Assembly: GCF_000003195.3 (NCBI RefSeq) | Contig: NC_012871.2 | Span: forward strand, 4,451,997-4,515,996 | Direction: 5' to 3' | From: Sorghum bicolor | Taxonomy: Eukaryota; Streptophyta; Magnoliopsida; Poales; Poaceae | Length of the DNA: 64,000 bases | Notes under the pieces: model-generated | Told to the model about the DNA's origin: nothing | The model's database searches: none | What the model saw: only the letters and a program-made list of their open reading frames with translations | Translations under genes and position numbers: made by a program | Part shown: piece after piece, positions 11,331 to 22,929 of the stretch | How the letters are laid out: each line of letters starts with the position of its first letter | How positions within the stretch are numbered: position 1 is the stretch's first letter

Positions 11331-13059
11331 GCTCAGCTGGGGCTACTAGTTTTTCTTTTTTATTCCTCATCCATCACTTTACTTTTTTATACACTACCAC
11401 CCACGTTTATCCCTTCATTTTTTTAATCGATGTCAATGGACCATATATATATTTATATACTATTTTTTATAACGTACTTTTATCGTTATGGTCGCCTCCA
11501 TTGATCATGCAACCCTTTACCCTTACCACAGTCCTGGGATGCACCGTCACCGGGCATACCCTGATCTGCACATAGTAGTACCACAATAATGTTCTGCAGC
11601 CCAGTGGATCAGAAGCCGCCAATCGATGAGGCTGCATCAAAAGCACCTGTATCACACCCCATCTACCCTAGCGGGTGTGCCAGCACACTAAGACACAATC
11701 TGAACACAAATAATAAGCATTTGCTACCACTCAATGCAATCCTAATAAACTCCTTGCATTCTTCCGTGCCACTGCCAAGTCCAGAGTGCCGCATCAAGGA
11801 CTTGACGAGTGATGATTGTTCTTTAGATTTTGCATCTCACACATTTTTTTTAGACAAAAAGTTTTCTCTTCAAAACAATTCAGCACAGCGTATATATAGG
11901 CGCGCCCGCCAACCTCCACAAAAAACAGTACAAAACACAAAGCCTAAAGGCCTATAACCAGCAAAAAGTCTTCAGCAACTAGCAGAGCTAGCAAGACCAT
12001 CTCTCCCAACTTGGTCATTACACAGAGCCACACCGCCATAAACCTGTTCCGAAAACTGAGAAGCCGACCTCTCCAACCTGAATTGCGTTCCTCCATTCCA
12101 GCACAGTCTTGGCGGCTGGTTCGCCAACAGCTCCAATTTTGCATCTCACACATATGCACTAATTAGCATCGTTAGCATTATATTGTTGGATAACCAGTGA
12201 GCAGCGCGCGGGAAGGGCATTATGGAGGACTGAGGGTGTGGTGGCAGCCTAGATGGCGAGGAAGTCTCTGGGATAGCTGGAGGCGGGGCAGCACGCTTCA
12301 CGCCTTCACAGCCTGCAGAGTGATGGGGCAAAGAAGATAGGTGTGAGTCATCGTTGGATCAGTGACCATCAATCGACTGAGAAGATAGGAAAAATTAGGC
12401 ATCGGTGCTATAGTGCGGCCCTTCATCAAGGGATATCAATAATGGTGGTTCTCTAAAAAGTTGAAAACAACTTACAGATAGTGGTAGGCACATCCCTGCC
12501 TGATGAGACATAACAAACAAGAATATAATTAAGAGGTATCAGTATATTGCTGTTGCTGAGAACTAATACGGATAACCACAGTATCCATGTGGTTTTAGAT
12601 ATAAACCTGTAGCGATTTACATTGCAAAGAAAATACAAAAACATCAATTAATTTCATGAGTTCGAATTCAGAATGCAACTGTAACTAAAATATACGACTA
12701 TCTTATTAGCATTAGTTGGATTTTGAATGCAATTCCAGAATCAGAACTGCTCCAATACTCCTCTAAAAATTACATGGAAAAGTAAGATCCGAACAAAGAG
12801 GATCAAGGGAGGTGGAGTTTGGACTTCGGAGTGGATTTTGTTTGGGCGCTGCTCATCCCGTGGGCGTGCAGTGAGGACGTCAGTTGAGCAACGCCGACGG
12901 CCGGCTGCCTGCACAGTGCACACGAGGAAACCGAAGGTGCAGGAACCGAACAAAGGGATCGGTAGATGAGTTTAGACTGCATTTGGGCTGTGACGGAACA
13001 AGCCCATACGGGACTTGGGTGCGGAATAATTAAAAAAAAATTCAATATCCAAAACTACT
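11331..13059. other. No convincing gene
   Basis: Frames of up to 122 codons exist (for example 11589-11957) but show no family resemblance, no splice-consistent neighbours and AT-rich unbiased codon use. 11840-12140 has a pyrimidine run followed by moderately GC-rich sequence that could be an old retroelement fragment; I cannot assign it. Confidence 0.4.
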
Positions 13060-13865
13060 GTACCTAATCCAGCAGGAACAAGGACACAAAGAATGCATGT
13101 TTCTTAAGTTCATAAAAGCATAGATCTTGGAATCACTTAAAAATCTCATATCTTTCCCTCTCTGTTATTGTAATTGTACTTGTACTCATTTTTGTCTTTT
13201 CTTTAATTAATCTATCCAGTAGGGGGGCTCCTTGCCCCTCCTGTTCAAAAAAAACTTAAAATTCTCAATGCACTAAGAGTATTATGTACTTGTGACCACA
13301 GTAAGAAATTGTGCCGTCTCCTGTAGGATGAGTATATTTCATATCTTAGACATCACTAGTGTTTAGTATTCAAGCATCAACCAAACAACTTTCCTTCTGC
13401 ATACTTAAAGCTTATAAAAAAACTATCCTTCAGCATAAGCAATATATCATCGCTTAGTAACTCTTTCCACCATCCTTCTTCCCATATATAACTTAACTAT
13501 CAATGGTGAACAAAATGGGATATGGTGGAGACCTATGGGCGCCTGGCACATGACTAGCCAGTCATATGTGGGTCCTATAGATGCAAATTTCATGGTGCCA
13601 ACAAGAAAATGCATATAAATAATGCCAGTGGTAAAGGCAAAGGATCAAGTAGTTGTATATATAGTTGCCACATGACATACTTCAGTCTATCGAGAGAATG
13701 CGCAGGGTTGTGTGGTCAGATCAAAATTCTTGACAAGTGTGTTTATCCCATGCAGGAGAATAAGATATGTCACAAGTCACAACTGAAAAGTCTATAAATG
13801 TTTGGGATTAGGAGACATTAGGAAAAGCTTTATTTAGGGGTTCAAGAGCATCACAGGATTGGCAA
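13060..13865 (+). repeat. Promoter-like module, copy 4 of 5, interrupted by a LINE tail
   Basis: Aligns with the other copies through TGCATGTTTCTTAAG (about 13092), AGACATCACTAGTG (about 13349), CATCAACCAAACAAC (about 13375), a TATAAATAA box (about 13614), GGTAAAGGCAAAGGATCAAG and a coding-like stub VWD.ETLGKALF near 13800-13840. A 104-bp insertion at 13150-13253 interrupts it. No intact frame remains. Confidence 0.45.
13150..13253 (+). mobile_element. Short poly(A)-ended retroposon tail with target duplication
   Basis: A 104-bp insert ending in CCTCCTGTTCAAAAAAAA, flanked by imperfect ~15-bp direct repeats ACTTAAAAATCTCAT (13135-13149) and ACTTAAAATTCTCAAT (13254-13269). The CTCCTTGCCCCTCCTG text before the A-run is typical of grass LINE/SINE 3' ends. 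It is probably a severely 5'-truncated LINE. Confidence 0.6.
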
Positions 13866-15188
13866 GAAAAACTGGTAGGCTGACTCAGAGAATTAGAGGT
13901 TGCACTACCAGAGTTGGACAGGCACACCTTTTCAGAATGCAGTGTTGCTGGCGTACATGGCCATGTTGTTGAGGTTTGGCATTCACACTTTGCATCTCAC
14001 TTGGCCTAATATTTCCTCTCTGTCTTCAACGCTGAAGAACTCTTGAAGGCCAATTCATGCATGTCACTGGATCTTCCTGTCAGGCTCGCCTTCGCAGCTC
14101 CCAAAGTCATGAATAAATTAATATATTATTTTTGTTTATTTTATATTATTAAAATGGCTTTGAACTTCAGTTGATATGATGATATTATGTTTAGTTCTTA
14201 GCTAGTTTTATAAGCACAACATTATTGCTCGTGTGGTGCCCGATCCTGTTATAACTAGATGATACCCTAGCCCGCGCGTTGCTGCGGAATTTGGTAGTGC
14301 TATATAGTAATAAAATTTATGGAGAAAAAATAAGAAAATTTAGATGAACAATGAATAATAACGTCAATATGTTAGTTGACCCTATTATACAAACTCCAGC
14401 AGCGTATATGGCCGGGACATCTATGCTACGCCTACCAGCACCAAAATGGGAGAATAATCCACTGAAAATGACTAAGAAGAGCTCGAGAAAATGCCTATCA
14501 ATCAAACGGTATCTCTTATAAAGAATGTGTGCTCACGTGAATAGCTATAGATAGCAATCCATGATGAATTAATAATGATGCAATACAAATCATTCTATAA
14601 AAAAAAGAATGTGATAAAAAAAAGAGTAGTGTACGAAAGTTAGCATTGCTTAGAGTGTCACCTGGAGCTCAGATAGCAAATAGCATGTGAGTAACATTGA
14701 GAACATTGGGTTAGGAAAATCATCCACCTGATGAAACTGAAACTGAAGGATAGAATGCGAAAGGGAAATGATACTTAGTTTTAAAGGCAAGCTGTAGTAA
14801 TCAATAAATTGGGCCAGCATGCGGAAGTAGGAGATTGCTCTTCCTATTCCCATGCCTGTGACTGTGAGATGGATTCAAGTAGAGATGGGAACAACAAATT
14901 CAGGCTAATCACTTGACATGATAAAAATGCCTGATGAACAATAAATTCAGGCTTCAGCGCTGGCAGCTAATCTTGGTCAGAGAGAACCTTTGCACCTATG
15001 TCTAATTAATTAGGAACTCAGCAGCTAAAGTACATGGGGCCTCATCCGCTCCTCCACCTTGTTCGATCGCCCTCTTCTCTATCGACGCTGGCTCTGACTT
15101 CTTCTTCACCTACGCAAAGCAGGCCAGGTGCCTCCACTGTCCTTACATTCATCGCCACCATCCACGACGCCAGCCATGTCCTTCTACT
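13866..15188. other. No gene seen
   Basis: AT-rich intergenic DNA. A CCCGCGCGTTGCTGCGG motif at about 14269 resembles a recurrent terminus of grass DNA transposons, but I could not pair it with a second end. The frame at 15034-15273 runs into the copia LTR and is not convincing. Confidence 0.4.
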
Positions 15189-15594
15189 TGTCGGAACCAG
15201 GCGATGCCCTGGTACCTGCCCAGATCACGACGGCGGCGAGCTCTGTGTGGTGACCGCGGCGAGCGAGTCCTAGAACACAAAATGAATAAAAGGGTTTTGC
15301 ACTGCACAATATCGCAGCTTCCTCGGTCCTTGATTCTCTTTATTTATAAGAACATGGGGATCACGGAACATGCTCCGCATATCCCCCGCGCCAAAGTACA
15401 TAGCGAGTACGACATCTTTTTTACGACATACAACGTGCTGCCGTTATATGCCGTGGCGCAGACCGACTCTCGAACTCCAGATCGTGTCATCCCTAGGCAC
15501 GACTCCGAGAACGCACAACCTGCTAACCTGACTGGACTCTAACTAATTGATCCAAAAGATCCTAACCGAAAGACTTGAAATAGTTTAGCTAACA
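15189..15594 (-). repeat. Copia 3' LTR
   Basis: Left copy in window coordinates, downstream end of the minus-strand element. It is 406 bp, TG...CA bounded. The adjacent internal sequence 15595-15612, read on the minus strand as a purine-rich run containing TTTAGGGAGTG, is the likely polypurine tract. Confidence 0.9.
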
Positions 15595-15602
15595 AACACT
15601 CC

Positions 15603-18258
15603 CTAAACCTGTTTTAACTCAATGACACCCAACTTCTTCCTCAGCTCCTGAAACCTGACTCGCCCAAGCGCCTTGATGAACATATCAGCCAACTGATCAG
15701 CAGTGCCGATATGATCTATTTCCACTTTTCCATCCTCGATACATTCACGTAGAAAGTGATACTTTGTATCAATATGTTTACTCCTGTCGTGGCACACAGG
15801 ATTCTTGCTTAGTGCAATCGCAGACAAATTATCCATCAGAAGCTTCACCGGTGCCACCTGAGTTCCCAACAAATCTCCCACCAGTCGGCTTAACCAAATC
15901 CCTTGGCATGCAGCTGCTGCCCCGACAACATACTCTGCTTCGCAGGACGATAACGTCACAATCTTCTGCTTCTGAGAAGCCCACGTGACCAAACTTGTCC
16001 CAAGGAAGTAGGCAATCCCATTAGAACTCTTCCTATCTTCAACGTCACCAGCGAAGTCACTGTCGCTAAACCCCAACAGAAACGGTTTCAGATCAGTGCC
16101 TCGCTCATACCTGCAGCCATATTCCATAGTCCCTTTTAGGTACCTGAGTATTTGTTTAACCGCAGCCCAATGCTGTTTGCCTGGAGCCTCCATGTATCTA
16201 CTCACCACACCAACAGAATATGCAATGTCAGGTCGAGTGTTGACTAAATACCGTAGACTCCCAATGATGCTTCGGTATGCTGTAGCCTCCACAACTTCAT
16301 CACCTTCCTTGATCTTGCGGAGCCTGAGCCGAACCTCCATAGGTGTAGTGCACAGATTGCACACAGACATGCCCATGGATTTCAGTATCTTGGTTGTATA
16401 TCCACCTTGACAAAGAGTGATTCCTTCTGAACTTTGCTTTACCTCGATTCCTAGGTAATAGCTTAATAACCCAAGATTGCTCATACTGAACTTCTTCTGC
16501 ATCTCCTGCTTAAATTGCTTGATATCTTTGACATTGGGCCCAGAGATTATCACATCGTCCACATGTACCCCAACAAGCAAGAAGAACCTTTTGTTGCTCC
16601 TTCTGTACATAGCATACTCCAACTTGCTCCTCTCAAAACCGAGAGTTACAAGCTCCTTGTCAAGCTTCGCGTTCCAGGCCCTTGGTGCCTGCTTCAGTCT
16701 CAGTACCCTTCGCTGCCGACAACGATACCGGCTGTTGAACAAAAATGGTTTCAATTAAGTCATGATTCAGGAACGCCGATTTGACGTCCATATGGTGTAC
16801 CTCCCATCCACTCTGAGCTGCTAGCGCCAACAACAACCTCACTGTTTCAATTCGAGCAACTGGAGCAAATACTTCGTCATAATCGACTCCATGCCTCTGT
16901 GCATACCCTTTTGCCACCAAACGCACTTTATGCTTGACAATCTGTCCTTGAGGGTCCTTTTTTACCTTAAATACCCATTTTAAACCAATGGCTCTTTGTT
17001 GTTTAGGTAAATCACAGACCACCCAAGTCTTGTTGTCCTCAATAGCCTAAGCTGTGCACCCGAATGTTCGTAGATGCCGGACGTAGATGCAACTTGTTCA
17101 CCCCTAGACTGGTGCGCTTAGCATAAGCTGTGCACCGAAGGTTCGTAGATGCCGGACGTTTGGTTTTCTCCCGAACCAAACCTCAAACGGAGTTTTGCCA
17201 TTTAGGATTTTAGTTGGCGAGCGATTTAGCACATAAACTGCAGTTTTGACTGCTTCACCCCAGAACTGTCCCGGTACACCCATACTCTTCAGTAAGTAGC
17301 GAGCCATCTCGACGACTGTTTGATTCCGCCGTTCGACTACTATGTTCTACTACGGAGTGTAGGGTGTTGTGGTGTTGCGCTTGATGCCATGATCCTTGCA
17401 ATAATCAGCAAAAGCATTTGAAATAAACTCACCACCCCGTTCAGTTCTGAAAACTTTCAGACGACATCCTGACTCAACTTCAGCGGCTAACTTGAAGCTC
17501 TTGAAGAAACTCAGTGCTTCATCTTTTGTTGCCAACAGTTCTAACCACATGTATCTGCTATAATCATCCACGATCAACAGAAAATATGACTTTCCACCTG
17601 GTGTTGGTGGCGTGATCGGGCCACATAAGTCACCATGAGTCAACTCCAAATTAGCTTGGGCACGATATGCAGACATTGAGGGGAACGGTTTTCTGTGATG
17701 CTTACCAAGTGCACAGCCATCACATGCCTGCTCTAGTCGACGTATCACCGGCAGTCCTTCCACCATCTGCTTTGCCCCCAGATCACTCAATGATCTGAAA
17801 TTGAGGTGCCCATAACGAGCATGCCACAGCCAGGCCACTTCATCCATCTTTGACATCAAGCAAACGGGCTTCGTCAGGTTCACCTTTAAGATATATAGGT
17901 GATTTCTTCTCTCTGCGCGGATCAACACTCTACGCTTCTCCTCCATAGTCTGTTGTCGCTCGAAAACTTCCAGGACACCTTTGTCGATCTCAACCTTGCA
18001 TCCTCCTTCTTCAAGCTGACCAAGACTGACAATATTGTACTTCAAAGATGGAATAAAATATACCTCAGTTAAAACTCTATGATCATTACTCCTTCCAGCA
18101 ATAGTGACAGCACCGATCCCATGGATCTCCACTGTGGACCCATCTCCAAATTGTACCGTGCCATGAACTGTTTCATCCAGAGTCGCAAGAGCTTCCCTGC
18201 AGCCAGTCATGTGGTTTGTCGCTCCAGTGTCGAGCACCCAAGCGCCTTCCCCATACAT
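15603..18258 (-). pseudogene. Copia pol (protease, integrase, RT, RNase H), broken
   Basis: Protease begins near 18240 with the active-site WVLDTGATNHM. The integrase zinc domain (HARYGHLNF...CDGCALGKHH) lies at about 17810-17710, and the core follows with HGDLCGPI and VDDYSRYMW. The second catalytic aspartate position reads RTERGGEF, a Glu where Asp is expected. Two adjacent TAG codons (17347-17352) end this frame; an integrase continuation lies at 17307-17104. A ~40-bp local duplication (about 17046-17085 and 17128-17162) and missing sequence mark a rearrangement before the reverse transcriptase (17022-15603). That part holds VHVDDVIIS, a frameshift near 16700 and an RNase H ending SKHIDTKYHF. 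Non-functional. Confidence 0.88.
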
Positions 18259-18270
18259 AGCTAGAAAAAC

Positions 18271-19296
18271 TCACTCTTGATTCAAGAACACACGTTGTTC
18301 GCCTGATGCCGTTGTCTGCACAAGATTACACACTTGTGCCACCATCAATGCTGGATCAGTGTCTGCATTGGCATGATGTGCAATCTCCTCCCGTTCCTCC
18401 TTTGGCTTGGTCTTGCACTCTTTTCCATAGTGACCGTAGATCCCACACTTGTGGCATCTACCCTTGTGTCGTGGTGTGCCCATCGACGTAAGATTCTTCC
18501 CACCGGAGTCTCTTGAGTCATTGCCACCGCGCCCACCGGACCGTTCCTTCTTGACATAGCGGCCACGGTCCTTGTTTCCAGATCCCGAAGATGAATATGG
18601 AACTACGCGACTCCTATGTTTTGCCGCCCATTCTTCCTACGTAAGGAGAAGTTTAGGAACCTTGTCCGTGATCTGATCTACCAAGGGCTCAGACCTCTCT
18701 TCGACCACACGAAGATGACTTACAAGCTCCTCGATTGTCAGCGTCTTCATGTCCTTGAACATCTCGATCGCCACGGTGACTTGGCCGTACTTTGCAGGTA
18801 CGACCTGGAGGAATTTTTTCACCAAACGAGTATCAGTGATACTCTCCTCCCCAAGCCCTCGCAGCTCTGTTACAAGCTTCGTGATGCGTACGGCAAAATC
18901 ATCAACAGCTTCTCCTAGCTTGAACGCGATTGTTTCGAATTCAGCCATCAACTTTTGGGCGTTAACTTCCTTGATGCGATCTGCCCCAAGACGCATGGTC
19001 TTGATTGCCTCCCATGCCTCCTTCACATTCTTCTTGTTCAGGAGCATCGAGTGCATGTCTTGTGGTACACCGTGTAGCATGGCACCAAGTGCCAAACGAT
19101 CTCGGCGTCTTTCTACCTTGGCAGGATCCTTCGCCTCAACAGCATCCCATAGAAACATCCCCTCCAGATTGCACTAGACGTGAGACGGCCACTCTTGATA
19201 ATTTATCCGAGAGAGCATTGGCCATACCAGATTACCAGCAGCCTGGTTGAACGCCCGCTCCATCGACTCCTTCTCCCCAGAGCCTTCCGCACCCAT
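18271..19296 (-). pseudogene. Copia gag (capsid/nucleocapsid), broken
   Basis: Reads leftwards from an ATG at 19294-19296. The capsid part (19158-18640) has the UBN2-type copia gag pattern with LWDAVEA, MLHGVPQ, AWEAIKTM and VPAKYGQV motifs. A CCHC zinc knuckle (CHKCGIYGHYGKEC) follows at about 18450-18400. An in-frame TAG at 19174-19176 is the 41st codon, and at least one frameshift separates the capsid frame (ending at 18637) from the zinc-knuckle frame. It packaged element RNA when active; now dead. Confidence 0.85.
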
Positions 19297-19410
19297 CACG
19301 ACGGCACTAAAGTTCACGTGCCCAAACCTTCTTCGTTCCGATAGATATGTTCCACCAGCAACCTCGCCAGACGATCACCTCCTCCTCTCGTCTTCTCGTT
19401 GACAACAAAC

Positions 19411-19423
19411 GGCTCTGATACCA
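19411..19423 (-). promoter_or_regulatory. Copia primer-binding site (initiator Met-tRNA)
   Basis: Minus strand reads TGGTATCAGAGCC two bases inside the 5' LTR. This matches the 3' end of plant initiator methionine tRNA, the standard primer of plant copia elements, and fixes the element's orientation. Confidence 0.9.
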
Positions 19424-19425
19424 CT

Positions 19426-19832
19426 TGTCGGAACCAGGCGATGCCTTGGTACCTACCTAGATCACGACGGTGGTGAGCTCTGTGTGGTGACCGCGGTGAG
19501 CGAGTCCTAGAACACAAAATGAATAAAAGGGTTTTGCGCTGCACAATATCGCAGCTTCCTTGGTCCTTGATTCTCTTTATTTATAAGAACATGGGGATCA
19601 CGGAACATGCTCCGCATATCCCCCGCGCCAAAGTACATAGCGAGTACAACATCTTTTTACGACACGTACAACGTGCTACCGTTATATGTCGTGGCGCAGA
19701 TTGACTCTCGAACTCCAAATCGTGTCATCCCTAGGCACGACTCCGGGAATGCACAACCTGCTAACCTGACTGGACTCTAACTAATTGATCCAAAAGATCC
19801 TAACCGAAAGACTTGAAACAGTTTAGCTAACA
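19426..19832 (-). repeat. Copia 5' LTR
   Basis: Right copy in window coordinates, 407 bp, TG...CA bounded and about 96% identical to the left copy by eye. It would carry the promoter for the minus-strand transcript; the TTTATTTATAAG text near 19575 is a TATA-like candidate when read on the complementary strand. Confidence 0.9.
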
Positions 19833-19837
19833 CTACT

Positions 19838-20215
19838 CTCCTTGGGACTTGGGTCTTGCCCTTTTGGCTAGGGTGTGCTCGCCCCATCGATGATTGCCTG
19901 ACTTGCAGTAGCGCGGTGAAATTGTGTGATGCTGTGTTGCCGTGAGCTTGGGGGCCGGCCAGATTCATCATTATTTAAAGGGATAGCAGCACATATGTAG
20001 AGAAGAGGAGGGAGATCAGGGAACTGCAATTGTTCGTTTTGCGTACCAGCCTACCAGGACAGCGGGAAACGGAGAGCGTCTCCTCAGCTACCATCGACAT
20101 GAATATTGGATGGGACACTCGGGTCTTTATCTGTGCTTGACAGAAACTGATGTAGTGGAGCTGTGATGACGTGGCTTCACCAATTCGTAGGAAAATTCTC
20201 TAGTGGGGTTCTCCT
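19838..20215. other. Short spacer, no gene seen
   Basis: Right flank of the copia insertion up to a candidate DNA transposon. Only short frames, nothing recognisable. Confidence 0.4.
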
Positions 20216-20224
20216 ATTAGGTAT

Positions 20225-21935
20225 CGGTAATCATATGTATAAGACGTCCGAATGGACGGACGCTGCTGTCCACTCGTTTTATCTGCTTCTGATCCACTCG
20301 TTGCCTTCTTCTCTCCCTCGTGCTGCTGTCTACTCGTTTTATTCACTACTTTCCATCTTCTCATGCTGCCCCACCTCTCTTGCCGCCCACGTCCACACTC
20401 TACTGTGCCGCTGGCGAGCCATCCCTCTCTCTCCCTTCCTCCCTCCCTCAGCCCGCTACAACCTCCATGTCTCTATGCCACCGGAGTGGGGGCGATGACG
20501 GTGGCTTGCAGCGAGTGGCACGTCTCCCTATCTTCGTACTCTCTTCCTCGCTCTGCGACCTCCATGGATGACGGCGCGCCTCCGATGAGGTAGGTGGAGA
20601 CGATTTGAATCTGAGGTCTCTCTTCCCCCTCCCTCCTCTTGTGGATCTAGATCTGAGCCCTCCTCTTCTTCTGTGGATCTAGATCTGAGCCCTCCTCCCT
20701 CCTCCTCCACGTTCTTCAACTCTGCTCCTCCTCCTCCTCCTACTTCTCCTCTGGGTCTGGATCTACGGGATGTGGTGGTGGTTAAGGTTTCGATGAGCTT
20801 TTGGGTTTCAGCGCTCGCGCATGTTGTAATGGTGTTCTCAGTACATTTTCAAGTGATGTTGCGGTAGGGTAGGGTTTTGGCGAGCTCTCAGGTTTAGGTC
20901 TCATCATCATTGCAATGGTTCTCTCTAGACGCTGCAGTAGGTTTCAGTGTTGCAATATTGTGTTTCAAGATGTTGTTTCACTTGCTTCAATCTGCATGTT
21001 CTAGTAGTTTCTTTCATGTTGTTACAGCAGTTATTCGGTGTTGTTGTAGTACTATGTCTATGGTGTTTCAGTTGCTCCATCTAATGCTTCAATCCCCACT
21101 ATTGTATTAGTTGTTGCATGTTGTTGCAACAGCTGTTCGGTGTTGTTGTAATACTATATCCATGGTGTTTCTGTTGCTATTCAATACTTCAATCTATGTT
21201 ATTGTATTAGTTGTTACATGTTGTTGCAGCAGTCGTTCGTTGTTGTTGTAATACTATATTCATGGTGTTTCAACTGCTCCATCTAATACTTCAATCTGTA
21301 TGTTGCAGTAATACTTCAATCTATGTTATTGTATTAGTTGTTACATGTTGTTGCAGCAGTCATTCGTTGTTGTCATAACACTATGTTCATGGTGTTTCAA
21401 CTGCTCCATCCAATACTTCAATCTGTATGTTGCAATAGTTGTTTGTATGCTGTTGCAGCAGTTGTTCGGTGTTTGTTGTAATACTATGTGTTATGGTGTT
21501 TCACCTACTTCAACCTATTGTTGTAGCAGTATGTCCCGTGTTGTTGCATTATCATGCACATTGTGTTGCAGCGTTAAGCGTATGGAGATAGGTTGTGGGG
21601 ACGAGTTAGCGGCAGGCCGATCTGCTAGGGGCTGGCAAGGCGAGGGCGGGGCGGATCCCATGCTCGTGGGGGTATGGACGGGCTCCTTGTGTAGGGAGTA
21701 GACGAAGGATGGTCCTCGTGCGTGCGGGGTGAGTGAGGTAGGGGCGAGTTGGTTGGCATGAACGGACGAAGGGCGGTCCTCCGTGCGGTACGAGTTGGTT
21801 GGAAGCGGATGGGGTTTTCTTTTCCTTGTTTTTCTTTTCTTCGTGTGGTGCGGGTGGGTGGCACGGCGTCCGGGGTGGGTGGCTCGGCGTCCGGACGCGT
21901 TGCTGGCACCAGATGTCCGGACGCTAGCAGTGTCG
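20225..21935. mobile_element. Candidate DNA transposon (MULE-like) with internal tandem repeats
   Basis: The 9-bp string ATTAGGTAT occurs at 20216-20224 and 21936-21944, directly flanking a 1.7-kb block unlike its surroundings. Near each end is a GGACGGACGCTGCTG / GTCCGGACGCTAGCAG type sequence in inverted orientation. The interior has a GC-rich part (20250-20770), a tandem array (20930-21570) and a second GC-rich part (21580-21930). No transposase is visible. The outermost bases do not form a good terminal inverted repeat, so the 9-bp match could be chance. Confidence 0.4.
20930..21570 (+). repeat. Tandem repeat, unit roughly 110 bp, about 5 diverged copies
   Basis: Repeated blocks share CATGTTGTTGCAGCAG, TTGTTGTAATACTAT, CATGGTGTTTCAACTGCTCC and ATACTTCAATCTGT in the same order, starting around 20960, 21110, 21220, 21345 and 21440. 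Unit lengths vary. The only frames through it are Cys/Leu-rich artefacts of the repeat. Confidence 0.7.
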
Positions 21936-21944
21936 ATTAGGTAT

Positions 21945-22605
21945 AGTAGATAAGGCTTGGCAATGGAAAGATCCCTAAATTGAATCTTAACTTAATTAGT
22001 TTATTTTTAATTTGAATTGTGTTTTAAAACTTTCAAGAAGCACCGTGTGGTGGTCGTAGGAGTTCCTTTAGTATGACATGCTCACGGTAAGAAAAGATCA
22101 AGTGGGTGGGACAATGAGGGCCAAATTGAGCATGCAAGAGAAATAGTCGAAGCGCGGAGGACTAATTCATGGCCACAAAACACCTTTCCTTCCCATTTTA
22201 AGCACACGTGCCATATAGTTTAAACACCTGAAACTGGCATCAATTTTAGATGATGTTTACAACGAGCTATCATAAAAAGCTAGCTACTTGTCGATCAAAT
22301 TAGAGGAAGAAGATACATATGAATCGTCGTTGGATCAAGGAACATTTCATTAAGGATATGTGAAATATAAACTAGCATTCCACCTCACACAGGACAAAAA
22401 AACATTGTTTATTCGTCATGTTAACCTATGCTTTCTCATGTTAGGTTCTATTTTTGACGACCTTTTTACTGGAAAAATCCTGCACGCCACGTGAGAGATG
22501 CAAATTTAAAGGTGGAGAAGTGGACCCAGTATGCTGACATGAACGGTGACACATAGGATAGGAGGGGCACCCTTCGGACTGGGTGCAGCTTGAGGCTATT
22601 ACTAG
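21945..22605. other. No gene seen
   Basis: AT-rich spacer without recognisable coding sequence or paired repeat ends. Confidence 0.4.
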
Positions 22606-22852
22606 GGCCTTGTTTAGATGCAAAAAAAAATGAAGTTTGACACTAGCATTTTTGTTTGTATTTGACAAACATTGTCTAACCATGGACTAATTAGACTCAA
22701 AAGATTCGTCTCGCGATTTCCAGGTAGACTGTGCAATTAGTTATTTTTTATCTATATTTAATGCTCCATGCATGCGTCCAAAGATTCCAAAGATTCAATG
22801 TGATGGAAAATCTTATAAACTTTTGAAATTTTAGGTGCATCTAAATAAGGCC
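22606..22852. mobile_element. MITE, GGCCTTGTTTAG family, copy 1
   Basis: Ends GGCCTTGTTTAGATGCA and its inverted relative TGCATCTAAATAAGGCC. The interior has the AGATTCGTCTCGCGATTTCC and GTGCAATTAGTTATTTTTTATC phrases shared with the copies at 51544 and 59982. This is one of the commonest grass MITE families. Confidence 0.75.
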
Positions 22853-22929
22853 TTAGTCAAGGTTGTGTGGGTCGAGTTTATTATTATCCTTGGCACCAAT
22901 GTAACAAAAAAAAAGTGGTTTGTGTGGGT

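Larger units (their letters stand above)
15189..19832 (-). mobile_element. Complete Ty1/copia retrotransposon, defective, TSD CTACT
   Basis: A 4644-bp element on the minus strand. Two ~406-bp LTRs (15189-15594 and 19426-19832) begin TGTCGGAACC and end GCTAACA. Exact 5-bp duplications CTACT lie at 15184-15188 and 19833-19837. By eye the LTRs differ at about 17 bases plus small indels (about 4%), mostly C/T transitions, so insertion is relatively recent. The order gag, zinc knuckle, protease, integrase, reverse transcriptase, RNase H (read leftwards) defines copia rather than gypsy. Coding is broken by nonsense codons, frameshifts and an internal loss near 17030-17110, so the element cannot move on its own. 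Confidence 0.95.

Noticed and set aside
11589..11957. 122-codon plus-strand frame
   Set aside because: No motif, AT-rich unbiased codons, no splice partner, no conserved neighbour.
15034..15273. 79-codon frame at the copia left flank
   Set aside because: The frame runs into the LTR, and across the rejoined empty site it stops within a few codons.
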